Notes under the pieces: model-generated
What the model was told of the DNA's origin: nothing
The model's input: the letters and a program-made list of their open reading frames with translations, nothing else
The model's database searches: none
Made by a program: the position numbers and the translations under genes
Assembly: GCF_003024685.1 (NCBI RefSeq)
Contig: NZ_PYLQ01000002.1
Span: 75,062 to 139,061 of the forward strand
Length of the DNA: 64,000 nt
Source: Faecalibacillus intestinalis
Lineage (GTDB): Bacteria; Bacillota_I; Bacilli_A; Erysipelotrichales; Coprobacillaceae
Reading direction: 5' to 3'
In this document: piece after piece, positions 41,639 to 50,006 of the stretch
Position numbering within the stretch: the stretch's first letter is position 1
Layout of the letters: each line of letters opens with the position of its first letter

Positions 41639-43966
41639 ATGAATTATCCTTTTGAAAATGATACCAGTGCAGTAATTAAAAAATTAGCACGAAAAAGTGT
41701 GCGTTTTGATAAGAAGAAAAACTTATTTTGCCTTTCGGCAATTATTGTAGCCGTTGCTATGATAATGATGTCGTTGCTCACAGTGCAAAATATCATTTAT
41801 CAAAATCAGAAAGAAATCGAAGGATTACATCAAGGGATTTTCTTTGACATTACGCAGGACAGTAAAGAAAAGTTGTTAGCAAACGAAGAAGTAAAAAGTG
41901 TAGGACTTTCCTGTAATATCAAAACAGTGAAAGAAAATTCTAAAGAACTGTCTCTGATTTATTATGATGATGACATGCTTAGTTTGATTCCTGCCTTTGA
42001 CGGAAAATATCCAGAGAAAGCAAGTGAAATTGCTGTTACAGATGCCTTTTTTGCCAGTGAAAATAAGTCTCCGGAAATCAACGCCATAGTTCAGTTGAAT
42101 CTGGATGGTACTTTGAAGAATTATACTATTGTTGGTATTTATCATGATAAAACTTCTACCGCTTATCCTGTTTTTGTTTCACTTGAAAAATGCCGGGAAT
42201 TACGTGGAAATAACCTGCTTAATGGATATGTTTGGCTTGAAAATGCAGATACCCTTACAAAAGACGAAGCAACAGAAATATTATCTCAAATTTCAGAGGA
42301 GACTGGACTGAATAATTGGACAGTCAGCAGTTACTATGATTATGTAAATACAACTTTGTCCTTCAGTAATTATGCGGTATATGGTGTAGTTGCTGCCATT
42401 TTGTTTTTAGCTGCCGCACTTGTAATTTACAGCATTTTCTATATTTCGGTTGGACAAAAAGTTGCTGAGTTCGGACAGCTTCGGACAATAGGGGCAAGTA
42501 AAAAGCAAATTTATAAAATAGTTCTTAAACAGGGTTATATGCTTGCAGTTCCGGGGATTTTAATTGGTAGTATCATGGGAACGATCATCAGCTATTGTCT
42601 GCAATCAAAAGGCTGGTCAGTATTTGCATTTATTGTTTCTCTATGTGGCGCATGCCTTTTTGGAATACTGCTTGTTTATATTAGTGTTCGTAAACCAGCA
42701 AAAATTGCAGCGAATACTTCTCCAATTTCCGCCCTGAAAAATCCAGTGGGAATTGTAAATTACCGCACTCACAAAAGACATCGTATTACGCCTGTATATT
42801 TAGCGAAAATCAGCTTTTCCAGAAACAGAAAAAAATCTCTATTGACCATTTTATCATTGGGACTGTGCGGAGTTATATTTTTCCTTGCAGCAAGTTATCA
42901 GAGTTCTTTTAATGCCGAGAGTATGGCTCGTTATTGGGATATGAAGTACGGAGATTTCAAAATCAGCATTGATTTAGAAAACGAAAGTGAAAATTTGGAT
43001 GCTCTCTTGCAGAAAGAATATTTTTCTGATTATGTAAAGCGTGTTGGAGATATAGAGGGAGTTAGCAATATATTTACTTATGCTACCGTACCAGTTGATT
43101 TCTCAACAGACAATGATATTTCAGATAGCACCTTGATGCTCGGCTATAATGAAAAGGATTTGGCGTCGCTAAATGCAGCGGTTTTGTCTGGAAATATTAC
43201 TGATGATACAGAATTAGTTGTAAGTGATCCCGAACGTATTTATGATGTTTACCATTGGAAACCTCAAATTGGGGATACTGTGACCTTTAATTTCAAAAAT
43301 CATAGTGGTAAAACAATAACAAAAGCATTCAAAATTGGTGCAATCACTTCCAGCAATGATGGAATGGGTGGCTATATTTTCAGAATGCCGGAAAATATGC
43401 TCAAAGAACTTGCAGGTTATGACTGTACATACGCAATCGAAATACAAGCAGAAGCTGAATATCAGGAGATAATCGAGCAAGAACTCAAATTACTCGTTTC
43501 TGACAATAGGGATGTTCGCTTACAAACCCTTCAAGATTTTATTGTAGAACACCAATCAGACAATCGTGCAGGTTTTACATTAGCTTATGCGATTGCAGCC
43601 ATCTTGTGGATATTTGCGGTCATCAATCAAATCAATCTTACTGTGACAAATCTTTTATCACAGAAACAGGAAATGGGCACACTAAAATCTATTGGTATGA
43701 CAAATAAGCAGTTGAAGCAAGCATTTATGATGGAAGGTCTTTTTACTACTTTGATTGCATTGCTTATAACTGCTGTTGTTGGAATCCCCGGCGGATATGC
43801 AATCGGTATATTTTTGAAAAATGCAGGCATGTCTACGGGATTTGTATTTCCGGTTGTTGCTTTTACTCTTTTTGCTGTTGCTATGTTTATGCTTGAAAGT
43901 TTGATGACAATATTGCTTATTCATTCATGGAAGAAGCAATCTGTTATTGCAATAATGCGAAATTGA
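41639..43966 (+). CDS. ABC transporter permease with two FtsX domains
   Basis: 775 residues from the ATG at 41639 (MNYPFENDT), AGGAGG upstream. One helix near 40-60, an outer loop of about 170 residues, three helices (VVAAILFLAAALVIYSIFYIS ... ), then the second half with helix, a larger outer domain (about 430-640) and three last helices (IAAILWIFAVI, LITAVVGIPGGYAIGI, FTLFAVAMFMLESLM). FtsX marks GQLRTIGASKKQIYKIV and GTLKSIGMTNKQLKQAF occur once in each half. It acts with the ATPase and the two-component system. Confidence 0.92.
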   Translation: MNYPFENDTSAVIKKLARKSVRFDKKKNLFCLSAIIVAVAMIMMSLLTVQNIIYQNQKEIEGLHQGIFFDITQDSKEKLLANEEVKSVGLSCNIKTVKENSKELSLIYYDDDMLSLIPAFDGKYPEKASEIAVTDAFFASENKSPEINAIVQLNLDGTLKNYTIVGIYHDKTSTAYPVFVSLEKCRELRGNNLLNGYVWLENADTLTKDEATEILSQISEETGLNNWTVSSYYDYVNTTLSFSNYAVYGVVAAILFLAAALVIYSIFYISVGQKVAEFGQLRTIGASKKQIYKIVLKQGYMLAVPGILIGSIMGTIISYCLQSKGWSVFAFIVSLCGACLFGILLVYISVRKPAKIAANTSPISALKNPVGIVNYRTHKRHRITPVYLAKISFSRNRKKSLLTILSLGLCGVIFFLAASYQSSFNAESMARYWDMKYGDFKISIDLENESENLDALLQKEYFSDYVKRVGDIEGVSNIFTYATVPVDFSTDNDISDSTLMLGYNEKDLASLNAAVLSGNITDDTELVVSDPERIYDVYHWKPQIGDTVTFNFKNHSGKTITKAFKIGAITSSNDGMGGYIFRMPENMLKELAGYDCTYAIEIQAEAEYQEIIEQELKLLVSDNRDVRLQTLQDFIVEHQSDNRAGFTLAYAIAAILWIFAVINQINLTVTNLLSQKQEMGTLKSIGMTNKQLKQAFMMEGLFTTLIALLITAVVGIPGGYAIGIFLKNAGMSTGFVFPVVAFTLFAVAMFMLESLMTILLIHSWKKQSVIAIMRN

Positions 43967-44022
43967 TGATAGAAAGCTTTTCATATCTCGGTCAGCTCCA
44001 CAATTACATTACTCTGCTGATA

Positions 44023-44064
44023 CAGCCAGTCCGTAAATTCTTTCGGGCTGGCTGTTCCTGTTTT
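44023..44064 (+). terminator. Terminator of the ABC operon
   Basis: CAGCCAGTCCG (44023-44033) pairs with CGGGCTGGCTG (44044-44054), one G-U pair, followed by TTCCTGTTTTT. A further dyad TACTGT-CTAT-ACAGTA lies at about 44134-44150, before the convergent gene, with unclear role. Confidence 0.7.
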
Positions 44065-44161
44065 TACAGCCTTTTTTCTCTGTAATACTTCTTTTCATAC
44101 AGTAAATTTTCACTAGGCTGGTATGGAGTAATTTTACTGTCTATACAGTAAGTTGAAAATA

Positions 44162-45127
44162 CTAATATGGTCTTTTTTCTAACCAAACTTTAAGATAACA
44201 TCTAATTCCAACATATGCGCCCTGCGAAAGTACGAAAAGCAATAGAAGATTTACTGACAGTACTTTTTTGATTGATTCTCCAAAATAAATGACAATAGCA
44301 ACACTTGTCAGTATCATTAGTAGAGTAATAACATCCCAACAGTTTTTCTTATATAATTCTATAACCTTTATTTCTATCAGTATCGCCAGCATCCCTGTTC
44401 CTGCCATACATATTCCTACAATCAATATTAGCAATAACCAATATACCATTCCGGCTATAAAAGCATTTGGAATTTTTGTACTAATCTGTGCCGCAGAATG
44501 CCCGGCATCAATCGTCCATCCGACAAAGGTTTGTATGAATGATGCTAAATCATTGAAGAATGATTTACAATCGACAAGGAACATATCTGACTGTACTGCC
44601 TGAAAAAGAGTGGTTGTCAATGAATACCATGCAAGAAGGAACAAGGTTGTTTGGAACATTACCGTTTTTGCTTTATACTGTCCTGCAAGTCGCTCTTTTT
44701 GTGTTTCGTATTTTGCTTTTGCATTCTGATAGGCTGTCCGGTTACAGGCTTCACATTTTTCATAGAGTACCGGCTTTTCTACCGGTATTTCTACGATTTT
44801 CTGATGTGTCCGGGCATAATCCCGTTCCTGTGTTAAATAGCATATTTTATCTTGACATTCCTCTATCATGACGTTTGCGCTTCGCAACTTCTCTTTCTCG
44901 ATCCGCAATGCTCTGTCTGCCAGCTTCAAGTCGTTCTTTAATGCTTGAATATTCCCGACTCTGTTCTCTTTGTTTAATTTCTCGTTCAAGGTCAGAGATT
45001 CGCTGAGCTGCGTCTTCAGTTCCACGATAAGCTGTTCTTTCTGTTCTAGTTCTTCTTGTATCTCCTCGGTCAAGAGCAGAAGTTCTTCCAACTGTTCGGC
45101 GTTCTTTGATTCTCTGGATTCGTTCAT
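44162..45127 (-). CDS. Membrane protein with coiled-coil N-terminus, IME2 copy
   Basis: 321 residues, counterpart of 33955-34923. Coiled coil at about 8-100, Cys motif YEKCEACNRTAYQNAKAKYE, then four or so membrane helices (TLFLLAWYSLTTTLFQAV, AGMVYWLLLILIVGICMAGTG, VITLLMILTSVAIVIYFGE, NLLLLFVLSQGAYVG). Its first part overlaps the relaxase in another frame. Conserved between the two elements in length and topology, so it is a real gene. Likely role in relaxosome docking (inference). Confidence 0.75.
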   Translation of the reverse strand: MNESRESKNAEQLEELLLLTEEIQEELEQKEQLIVELKTQLSESLTLNEKLNKENRVGNIQALKNDLKLADRALRIEKEKLRSANVMIEECQDKICYLTQERDYARTHQKIVEIPVEKPVLYEKCEACNRTAYQNAKAKYETQKERLAGQYKAKTVMFQTTLFLLAWYSLTTTLFQAVQSDMFLVDCKSFFNDLASFIQTFVGWTIDAGHSAAQISTKIPNAFIAGMVYWLLLILIVGICMAGTGMLAILIEIKVIELYKKNCWDVITLLMILTSVAIVIYFGESIKKVLSVNLLLLFVLSQGAYVGIRCYLKVWLEKRPY

Positions 45128-46568
45128 CTATATCACGTCCTTTCTCTATCTGCTGTTCCAGTTCAGCAATTCGGTGTTCTGTTTCAGTAATAAACTGTTT
45201 TCGCTGTTCAGCTTCTGTGCCAATTTCTGCCATTGCTGATTTTCGTTTTCCAAAAGCTCTATCTTCGTTTTCTGTTCTTCCATCTTGGAAAGCAGTTCCT
45301 CGGTATTTGGCAAAATGTTGAGCAGCTCGGTTAACTCGTTGTTTAATTTTTGTAATTTCTGATTCTGTTTTTGCATAAGAGAGAGTTGAGTGTCCCGGTT
45401 CTGCATTTCCAGAATCATTTCTGCCATTAGGTTCTGCTGTTCTTCGATTTGACCAATCATGGATTCCATTAAGGGTATAATTTCCCGGCTTTCTTCTAAT
45501 GTCATTTAATCGCTCCTTCCATAATGATAATGCACCCGATACTTTCCCAAAGGTGTTTAGTATCTTTTGCAATAACGTGTTTTGTTGTTTTATGATTTGA
45601 TTTTCCGCTACTTTCCACGAGCCTTTTATTTCCTGCCCGGCAAAAAACTTTTGTTCAATCTTTCTTGCGTCAGCTCCTTCATGGATGGTAGGAATCTGGA
45701 GTTTTCCCTGCTTTTCATAAGAACGATGATCAACTTGATTATGCAAAGGCAGATGTTCATTACATACCTTTGCCCATTCACTCCGCCACAGTTCACAATT
45801 TTTTGGATTGTTCCATCCAGTAGCATCGGTCAGCACCCGTTTCCATTGCAGGCGGTTTCTTGCTCCAATCTTCTGAATTCCGTTTTCGTCTAATACAGGG
45901 ATACGGATTCCATGACGGTCAGGGTTTTTCTTATCCTGCCACCAGTTCGGATGGGATTCATCAATCACGATATTTCCGTTTTTATCTCTGACAAAATCCC
46001 AATCCTTGACTTCTTTCTTTCCCCAAGAATGATCCGGGTTAAAAGGACGCATAGTTAGAAGCAGATGGACATGGGGGTTGCCATCCCCTTTGTCGTGGAT
46101 ACTCCAATCAGCGCACATTCCTCTATCTACAAAAGTTTTTTGGATATAGTCGGTTGTATATTGAATTTGTTCCTGTCTGCTCCATTCTTTGGGGAGGGCA
46201 AATTCAAATGACCTGCCAAGTTGGGCATCTGCATTTTTTTCAATCTTCAATACCTCATTCCATAACCTCTGTTTTTGAAATGTGATTTTAAATTTTTTTA
46301 TAGCAGCTTCTTTATCTTCTGACCTTTTGTATCGGACAGACTTTTGAAAGCGTTTTATATTTTCCTCTGGTACTATCTGCCATTCAGAAGGTGCGTTTTC
46401 GCACATCATCAGACTGGTGTAGACCACTTCTTTTTTAGAAGTGTAATAACTGATACTCCCGGTTTCTTCGTTTTTCATCACATCCCCATTGAGATATGCA
46501 GAAGCGGAGATAACAGATTTTCCTTTACTTCGTCCGACTATTTTGATTGTGTAATGAAAAATCGCCAT
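44847..46568 (-). CDS. MobA/MobL-family (MOBQ) relaxase of IME2
   Basis: 573 residues from the ATG at 46568 with AGGAGGAA upstream. MAIFHYTIKIVGRSKGKSV start, SASAYLNGDVMKNEETG and the HVH metal site in GDGNPHVHLLLTM. The N-terminal 350 residues are very close to the IME1 relaxase; the C-terminal third diverges more while the overlapping frame stays conserved. It nicks the IncQ-type oriT at 46838-46849. Confidence 0.92.
   Translation of the reverse strand: MAIFHYTIKIVGRSKGKSVISASAYLNGDVMKNEETGSISYYTSKKEVVYTSLMMCENAPSEWQIVPEENIKRFQKSVRYKRSEDKEAAIKKFKITFQKQRLWNEVLKIEKNADAQLGRSFEFALPKEWSRQEQIQYTTDYIQKTFVDRGMCADWSIHDKGDGNPHVHLLLTMRPFNPDHSWGKKEVKDWDFVRDKNGNIVIDESHPNWWQDKKNPDRHGIRIPVLDENGIQKIGARNRLQWKRVLTDATGWNNPKNCELWRSEWAKVCNEHLPLHNQVDHRSYEKQGKLQIPTIHEGADARKIEQKFFAGQEIKGSWKVAENQIIKQQNTLLQKILNTFGKVSGALSLWKERLNDIRRKPGNYTLNGIHDWSNRRTAEPNGRNDSGNAEPGHSTLSYAKTESEITKIKQRVNRAAQHFAKYRGTAFQDGRTENEDRAFGKRKSAMAEIGTEAEQRKQFITETEHRIAELEQQIEKGRDIDERIQRIKERRTVGRTSALDRGDTRRTRTERTAYRGTEDAAQRISDLEREIKQREQSREYSSIKERLEAGRQSIADREREVAKRKRHDRGMSR
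45146..45505 (-). CDS. Coiled-coil protein inside the relaxase gene, IME2 copy
   Basis: 119 residues starting MTLEESREIIPLMESM, with ATG and AAGGAG upstream. Same length, position and stop as the IME1 copy at 33577-33936, about 71% identical by hand alignment. Almost all coiled coil, Gln- and Leu-rich, ending LLNWNSR. Eighteen bases separate it from the membrane protein gene in the same frame. Confidence 0.75.
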   Translation of the reverse strand: MTLEESREIIPLMESMIGQIEEQQNLMAEMILEMQNRDTQLSLMQKQNQKLQKLNNELTELLNILPNTEELLSKMEEQKTKIELLENENQQWQKLAQKLNSENSLLLKQNTELLNWNSR

Positions 46569-46609
46569 GTCTGGATTCCTCCTTTCTGCACATCCGGCAT
46601 AGATTTCCG

Positions 46610-46895
46610 GCAACATTGCTTTCAATTTTAGAAAAAGCAGCATTGCCGGAACGCCCTCTGCGTAAGAGTGCCCTGCGCATAGCAGTCTGCATGGAATGCG
46701 CCCCTCTGGCGAAGAGTGCCTCCTGCGGCATGAGCAGGTCTGGCTGAAAGCCCCGCCGACGGAACGAGCCCGGCAAGCGTGAGCGCAGACCGGTTGCCAC
46801 TTGTGGCAAACTTATTGGGACGACCTCTGGTTGTCCATAAGTGCGCCCTTCATGAAAAAGCAATGAAGGGAATGAAAAACTCATCCCCTCCGCCA
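46610..46895 (+). other. oriT: oriT region of IME2 with IncQ-type nic
   Basis: TAAGTGCGCCCT at 46838-46849 on the plus strand is the IncQ/MOBQ nic consensus. Upstream are the imperfect stem ACTTATTGGGAC / GTCCATAAGT and the dyad TTGCCAC/GTGGCAA near 46794-46809. The roughly 250-base block continues to about 46640 and is nearly identical to the IME1 copy. A 123-codon ORF (46525-46896, minus) runs through it, matching the IME1 ORF. Confidence 0.8.
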
Positions 46896-47210
46896 TTACA
46901 CTTCCTCCATATCGGTATTGGCTTCTTTCTGCATTGCCTTTGAGAAAAACTTCCCATTGGCTTCCTGCCTTTTCAGAAAACCAATCAGCTTTGGGATGTC
47001 TTCCTCCTCAATAGGTGCACCAAGAACGGATTCCACTGCACCGCCAATCTGACAGAGCCTATGGGTTCGTTTTTTACTTTCTTCGGCTTTCTTTCGTTTC
47101 AGAAGTTCTTTCTTCTGTGTTGCATATCTTTTCGCCTTTTCAAGGCTTTCCTGTTCCTTCTTTTCCATTTCAAGCATTCGTTCTTCATAACTTTTTGTTG
47201 ATTTTGCCAT
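46896..47210 (-). CDS. Small DUF3847-like mobilization accessory protein, IME2 copy
   Basis: 104 residues, MAKSTKSYEERMLEMEKKEQ start. Charged helix followed by KRTHRLCQIGGAVESVLGA and IPKLIGFLKRQEANGKFFSKAM, as in IME1 (31871-32185). A GGGGAATG-type site precedes the ATG. Its stop overlaps the start of the oriT ORF. Probably binds oriT or the relaxase; not proven. Family name tentative. Confidence 0.7.
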   Translation of the reverse strand: MAKSTKSYEERMLEMEKKEQESLEKAKRYATQKKELLKRKKAEESKKRTHRLCQIGGAVESVLGAPIEEEDIPKLIGFLKRQEANGKFFSKAMQKEANTDMEEV

Positions 47211-47350
47211 GATTACATTCCCCTTTCTTTTGCAAACATAAGTTCTCGGTTGCGTATCAGAAGAAGCACATGGTATAATCTTCTTGCGTGTAGGTATATC
47301 ATGGCTTCGGTCTGATAGAACCTTTGGCGGTTTCTTTGGAAGCCGCCTTT

Positions 47351-47581
47351 TTAATTTGCCGCAGTTCTTGTTACGGCTTTTACATTTCCTCTATCCCTCA
47401 AATCACGACCTTCATTCGCTTCCATAAACATTTCCAGAATATCGGTTTTAATCAGGACTTTGCGACCAACCTTTAATACTGGAAGTTTCTTCCATTCTAC
47501 AAGCTGTCTTAAGGTATTTCTGCCGATTCCCGTATAATCAGCAGCTTCTTCGATGGATAATGCAATTTTTCTTTGCGTCAT
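47351..47581 (-). CDS. Excisionase of IME2
   Basis: 76 residues, nearly identical to the IME1 excisionase (differences include RQL for RKL, DIL for DML and the last residues). Winged-helix excisionase family. AGGAGG precedes the ATG. It is transcribed from the promoter at 47627-47655 and runs toward the mobilization genes. Confidence 0.88.
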   Translation of the reverse strand: MTQRKIALSIEEAADYTGIGRNTLRQLVEWKKLPVLKVGRKVLIKTDILEMFMEANEGRDLRDRGNVKAVTRTAAN

Positions 47582-47600
47582 ATAATCACCTCCTTATAAA

Positions 47601-47655
47601 TTGCATTATGCAATTCTTGTGATGTAAGTATATCCTTTCCAAATCTTTTTGTCAA
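47601..47655 (-). promoter_or_regulatory. Excisionase promoter and operator, IME2
   Basis: Minus strand: -35 TTGACA (47655-47650), 17-base spacer, -10 TATACT (47632-47627), then the dyad TTGCATAATGCAA (47613-47601) between the start point and the ribosome site. Same design as IME1. Confidence 0.85.
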
Positions 47656-47686
47656 GCGTTACGAAATATTAAAAATAATTTTTATA

Positions 47687-47722
47687 TTGCATATTGCAAT
47701 TTCAGAAAAACAATGCTATAAT
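47687..47722 (+). promoter_or_regulatory. XRE promoter and operator, IME2
   Basis: Dyad TTGCATATTGCAA (47687-47699) contains the -35 TTGCAA (47694-47699); 17-base spacer; -10 TATAAT (47717-47722). Auto-repression is likely. Confidence 0.85.
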
Positions 47723-47752
47723 TCATACATACCGAAAAAGGAGGCAGTCAGC

Positions 47753-48382
47753 ATGAAAGATAAAGAACTACGCAAGCTGATAGGCAGCAGAATAAAACAG
47801 CGCCGTCTGGAATTGAATCTGACACAGCCTTATGTCGCAGAAAAGATGGGTGTTACCGCTTCTACAATCCTGCGTTATGAGAATGGTTCGATTGACAATA
47901 CGAAAAAAATGGTGCTGGAAGGTCTTTCGGAAGCACTCCATGTATCCGTGGAATGGCTCAAAGGGGAAACAGATGAATATGAAACCGACATTACGGATAA
48001 GAGAGAATTACAGATTCGTGATGCGATGGGAGATATTCTGGAACAGTTACCGCTTGCCCTTACCAAAGAAGAAGATGCTTTTTCAAAAGATTTATTACTG
48101 CTGATGTTAAAACAATATGGTCTGTTTTTGGATTCCTTCCAGTTCGCCTGCAAAAACTTCAAGGGAAATGCTGGTCAGACGGATATTGCCAAAACAATAG
48201 GGTTTGAATCGAATGATGAATATAATGAGATTATGTTCTTAAGGGAAATCACTCCTACCATCAATGCTTTTAATGAGATGGCAGACATTGTAAGGCTCTA
48301 TTCCAAGAAACAAAAAACAGCAGAACAAAGGCTTGCAAATCTTTTATCAGAAGTCTTATACGAAGATTCCGAATCGGTATAG
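47753..48382 (+). CDS. XRE-family switch regulator of IME2
   Basis: 209 residues from the ATG at 47753 with AAAAGGAGG upstream. Same helix-turn-helix as the IME1 protein (LTQPYVAEKMGVTASTILRYENGSIDN), diverging mainly in the C-terminal half. It is divergent from excisionase and precedes integrase. It likely holds the element in the integrated state by repressing excisionase. Confidence 0.85.
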   Translation: MKDKELRKLIGSRIKQRRLELNLTQPYVAEKMGVTASTILRYENGSIDNTKKMVLEGLSEALHVSVEWLKGETDEYETDITDKRELQIRDAMGDILEQLPLALTKEEDAFSKDLLLLMLKQYGLFLDSFQFACKNFKGNAGQTDIAKTIGFESNDEYNEIMFLREITPTINAFNEMADIVRLYSKKQKTAEQRLANLLSEVLYEDSESV

Positions 48383-48468
48383 TAAGACAACCGGAGTTAT
48401 GATATACTTACACGCACGAAGCATTTCATCAGTTCCGATTGTCTAATATCGAAAGGAGACATACGATT

Positions 48469-49764
48469 ATGGCAAAAGGATCTGTAAGAAAAAAAGGAAA
48501 GAAATGGTACTACCGCTTCTATGTAGAGGACGCAAGCGGCAATCTTGTTCAGAAAGAATGCGTTGGAACAGAAAGCAAAAGTGGAACTGAAAAGCTGCTC
48601 CGTCAGGCAATGGATGATTATGAGAAAAAGAAATTTGTTGCCAAAGCGGAAAATCTCACAGTCGGACAACTTCTGGATGTGTGGGCAGAGGAGGAATTAA
48701 AAACAGGTACGCTCAGCAATGGTACGGTGGAGAATTACCTCGGAACAATCCGAAATATTAAGAAACACCCATTGGCAGAACGGAAACTGAAAAATGTAAC
48801 CTCTGAACATTCGCAATCCTTTTTTGATTTGCTTTCCTTCGGGGGAGTTCATCCCGACGGAAAAGAGAGAAAGGGTTACAGCAAAGATTACATCCATTCT
48901 TTTTCCGCAGTCATGCAGCAGTCCTTCCGCTTTGCAGTATTTCCAAAACAGTATATTACGTTTAATCCCATGCAGTATATTAAACTGCGGTATCAGACGG
49001 ATGAAGTTGATTTGTTTTCAGACGAGGACATGGACGGAAATATCCAACCAATTTCACGAGAAGATTATGAAAGATTGCTTGCTTATCTGAAAAAAAAGAA
49101 CCCAGCCGCAATACTTCCAATCCAGATAGCCTATTATGCCGGGCTTCGTATTGGAGAAGCCTGCGGTTTGGCGTGGCAGGACGTAAATCTGGAAGAACAA
49201 TGCCTTACCATAAGACGTAGCATCCGATACGATGGCTCAAAGCGCAAATATATCATCGGACCAACCAAGCGGAAAAAAGTGAGGATTGTTGATTTTGGAG
49301 ATACGCTGGTAGAGATTTTCCGTAATGCCCGGAAAGAGCAGTTAAAAAATCGAATGCAGTACGGAGAACTTTATCACACGAACTACTACAAAGCGGTCAA
49401 AGAGAAAAACAGAGTGTACTACGAATATTATTGCTTAGACAGAACAGAGGAAGTCCCGGCAGATTATAAAGAAATTTCTTTCGTCTGTTTAAGACCGGAT
49501 GGTTGTCTGGAACTTCCAACTACTTTGGGGACTGTTTGCAGAAAGGTGGCAAAAACATTAGAGGGATTTGAAGGCTTTCATTTCCACCAGTTACGTCACA
49601 CCTATACAAGCAACCTTTTAGCAAATGGAGCTGCCCCAAAAGATGTGCAGGAACTGTTAGGACACTCAGATGTAAGTACCACAATGAATGTCTATGCTCA
49701 CTCCACAAGAGATGCTAAACGAAAATCAGTTAGGCTTCTTGATAAAGTGGTAGGCAATGATTAA
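48469..49764 (+). CDS. Tn916-type tyrosine integrase of IME2
   Basis: 431 residues from the ATG at 48469, AAAGGAG upstream. Arm-binding sheet KGKKWYYRFYVEDASGN, catalytic Arg in YYAGLRIGEACGL, HQLRHTYTSNLL, LLGHSD and Tyr in TTMNVYAHST, all present. Closely related to the IME1 integrase, differing throughout. It lies about 125 bases from the att-like end of IME2. Confidence 0.93.
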   Translation: MAKGSVRKKGKKWYYRFYVEDASGNLVQKECVGTESKSGTEKLLRQAMDDYEKKKFVAKAENLTVGQLLDVWAEEELKTGTLSNGTVENYLGTIRNIKKHPLAERKLKNVTSEHSQSFFDLLSFGGVHPDGKERKGYSKDYIHSFSAVMQQSFRFAVFPKQYITFNPMQYIKLRYQTDEVDLFSDEDMDGNIQPISREDYERLLAYLKKKNPAAILPIQIAYYAGLRIGEACGLAWQDVNLEEQCLTIRRSIRYDGSKRKYIIGPTKRKKVRIVDFGDTLVEIFRNARKEQLKNRMQYGELYHTNYYKAVKEKNRVYYEYYCLDRTEEVPADYKEISFVCLRPDGCLELPTTLGTVCRKVAKTLEGFEGFHFHQLRHTYTSNLLANGAAPKDVQELLGHSDVSTTMNVYAHSTRDAKRKSVRLLDKVVGND

Positions 49765-49769
49765 AAAAA

Positions 49770-49817
49770 TTCCCTTATTTCCCTTGTGATTATCTCATAA
49801 GGGTAAAAATAAGGGAA
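49770..49817. terminator. Integrase terminator and arm-type repeats, IME2
   Basis: TTCCCTTATTT (49770-49780) pairs with AAATAAGGGAA (49807-49817), with inner CCCTTGTGA/TCATAAGGG. The same AAGGGAAATAAGGG units occur at all four IME ends. Confidence 0.6.
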
Positions 49818-49889
49818 ACTACATATCATTTCACTAATGGACAGGCGGGAAAGCCTATAAAATGGGGAAAGTTAGAGAGATAATTATAT

Positions 49890-49902
49890 AAATTCCAGTT
49901 TG
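49890..49902 (+). repeat. att-like motif, copy 6 (integrase end of IME2)
   Basis: AAATTCCAGTTTG, matching copy 5 over 11 bases. The IME1 integrase end aligns to this region from ATATCATTTCACTA (49826) to about here and then diverges, which supports a boundary. Confidence 0.6.
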
Positions 49903-49933
49903 TCGAACTCAAAAATATTATTAAATGAAAAGG

Positions 49934-49970
49934 TAGAGTGTATAGAGAAATCTATATGCTCTATTTTTTT
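49934..49970 (+). terminator. Strong terminator at the right end of the island
   Basis: TAGAGTGTATAGA (49934-49946) pairs with TCTATATGCTCTA (49951-49963) through G-U pairs, loop of four, then seven T. Confidence 0.85.
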
Positions 49971-50006
49971 GCTCATTTTTAGAAAAAGTGATTAAAAAAC
50001 TATTGA

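Larger units (their letters stand above)
38301..49902. mobile_element. IME2: integrative mobilizable element with ABC-transporter cargo
   Basis: About 11.6 kb, inverse to IME1: DUF6061-like (+), two-component system and ABC transporter cargo (+), membrane and coiled-coil proteins overlapping the relaxase (-), oriT, small protein (-), excisionase (-), XRE (+), integrase (+). Its ends carry AAATTCCAGTT repeats (38302, 49890). All backbone genes look intact. Transfer would need a helper. Confidence 0.75.
24071..50006. mobile_element. Nested composite mobile island, about 25.9 kb
   Basis: Foreign segment splitting a LysR gene. It has visibly higher GC and different codon use. Content from left: TnpX-like serine recombinase (broken), radical-SAM pair cassette, cupin/HxlR, IME1 (29095-37520), a short interval with an XRE gene, IME2 in reverse (38301-49902), and a right tail. 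Both edges carry GA (24071-24072; 50005-50006), the dinucleotide used by TnpX/TndX recombinases. The ends share an inverted similarity (TTAATCACT at 24082-24090; AGTGATTAA at 49988-49996). Exact ends are inferred. Confidence 0.75.

Noticed and set aside
46525-46896. 123-codon ORF before the IME2 relaxase as a firm gene
   Set aside because: Same reason; its end runs into the relaxase start in another frame.
47015-47212. 65-codon plus-strand ORF opposite the IME2 small protein
   Set aside because: Antisense shadow; no ribosome site.
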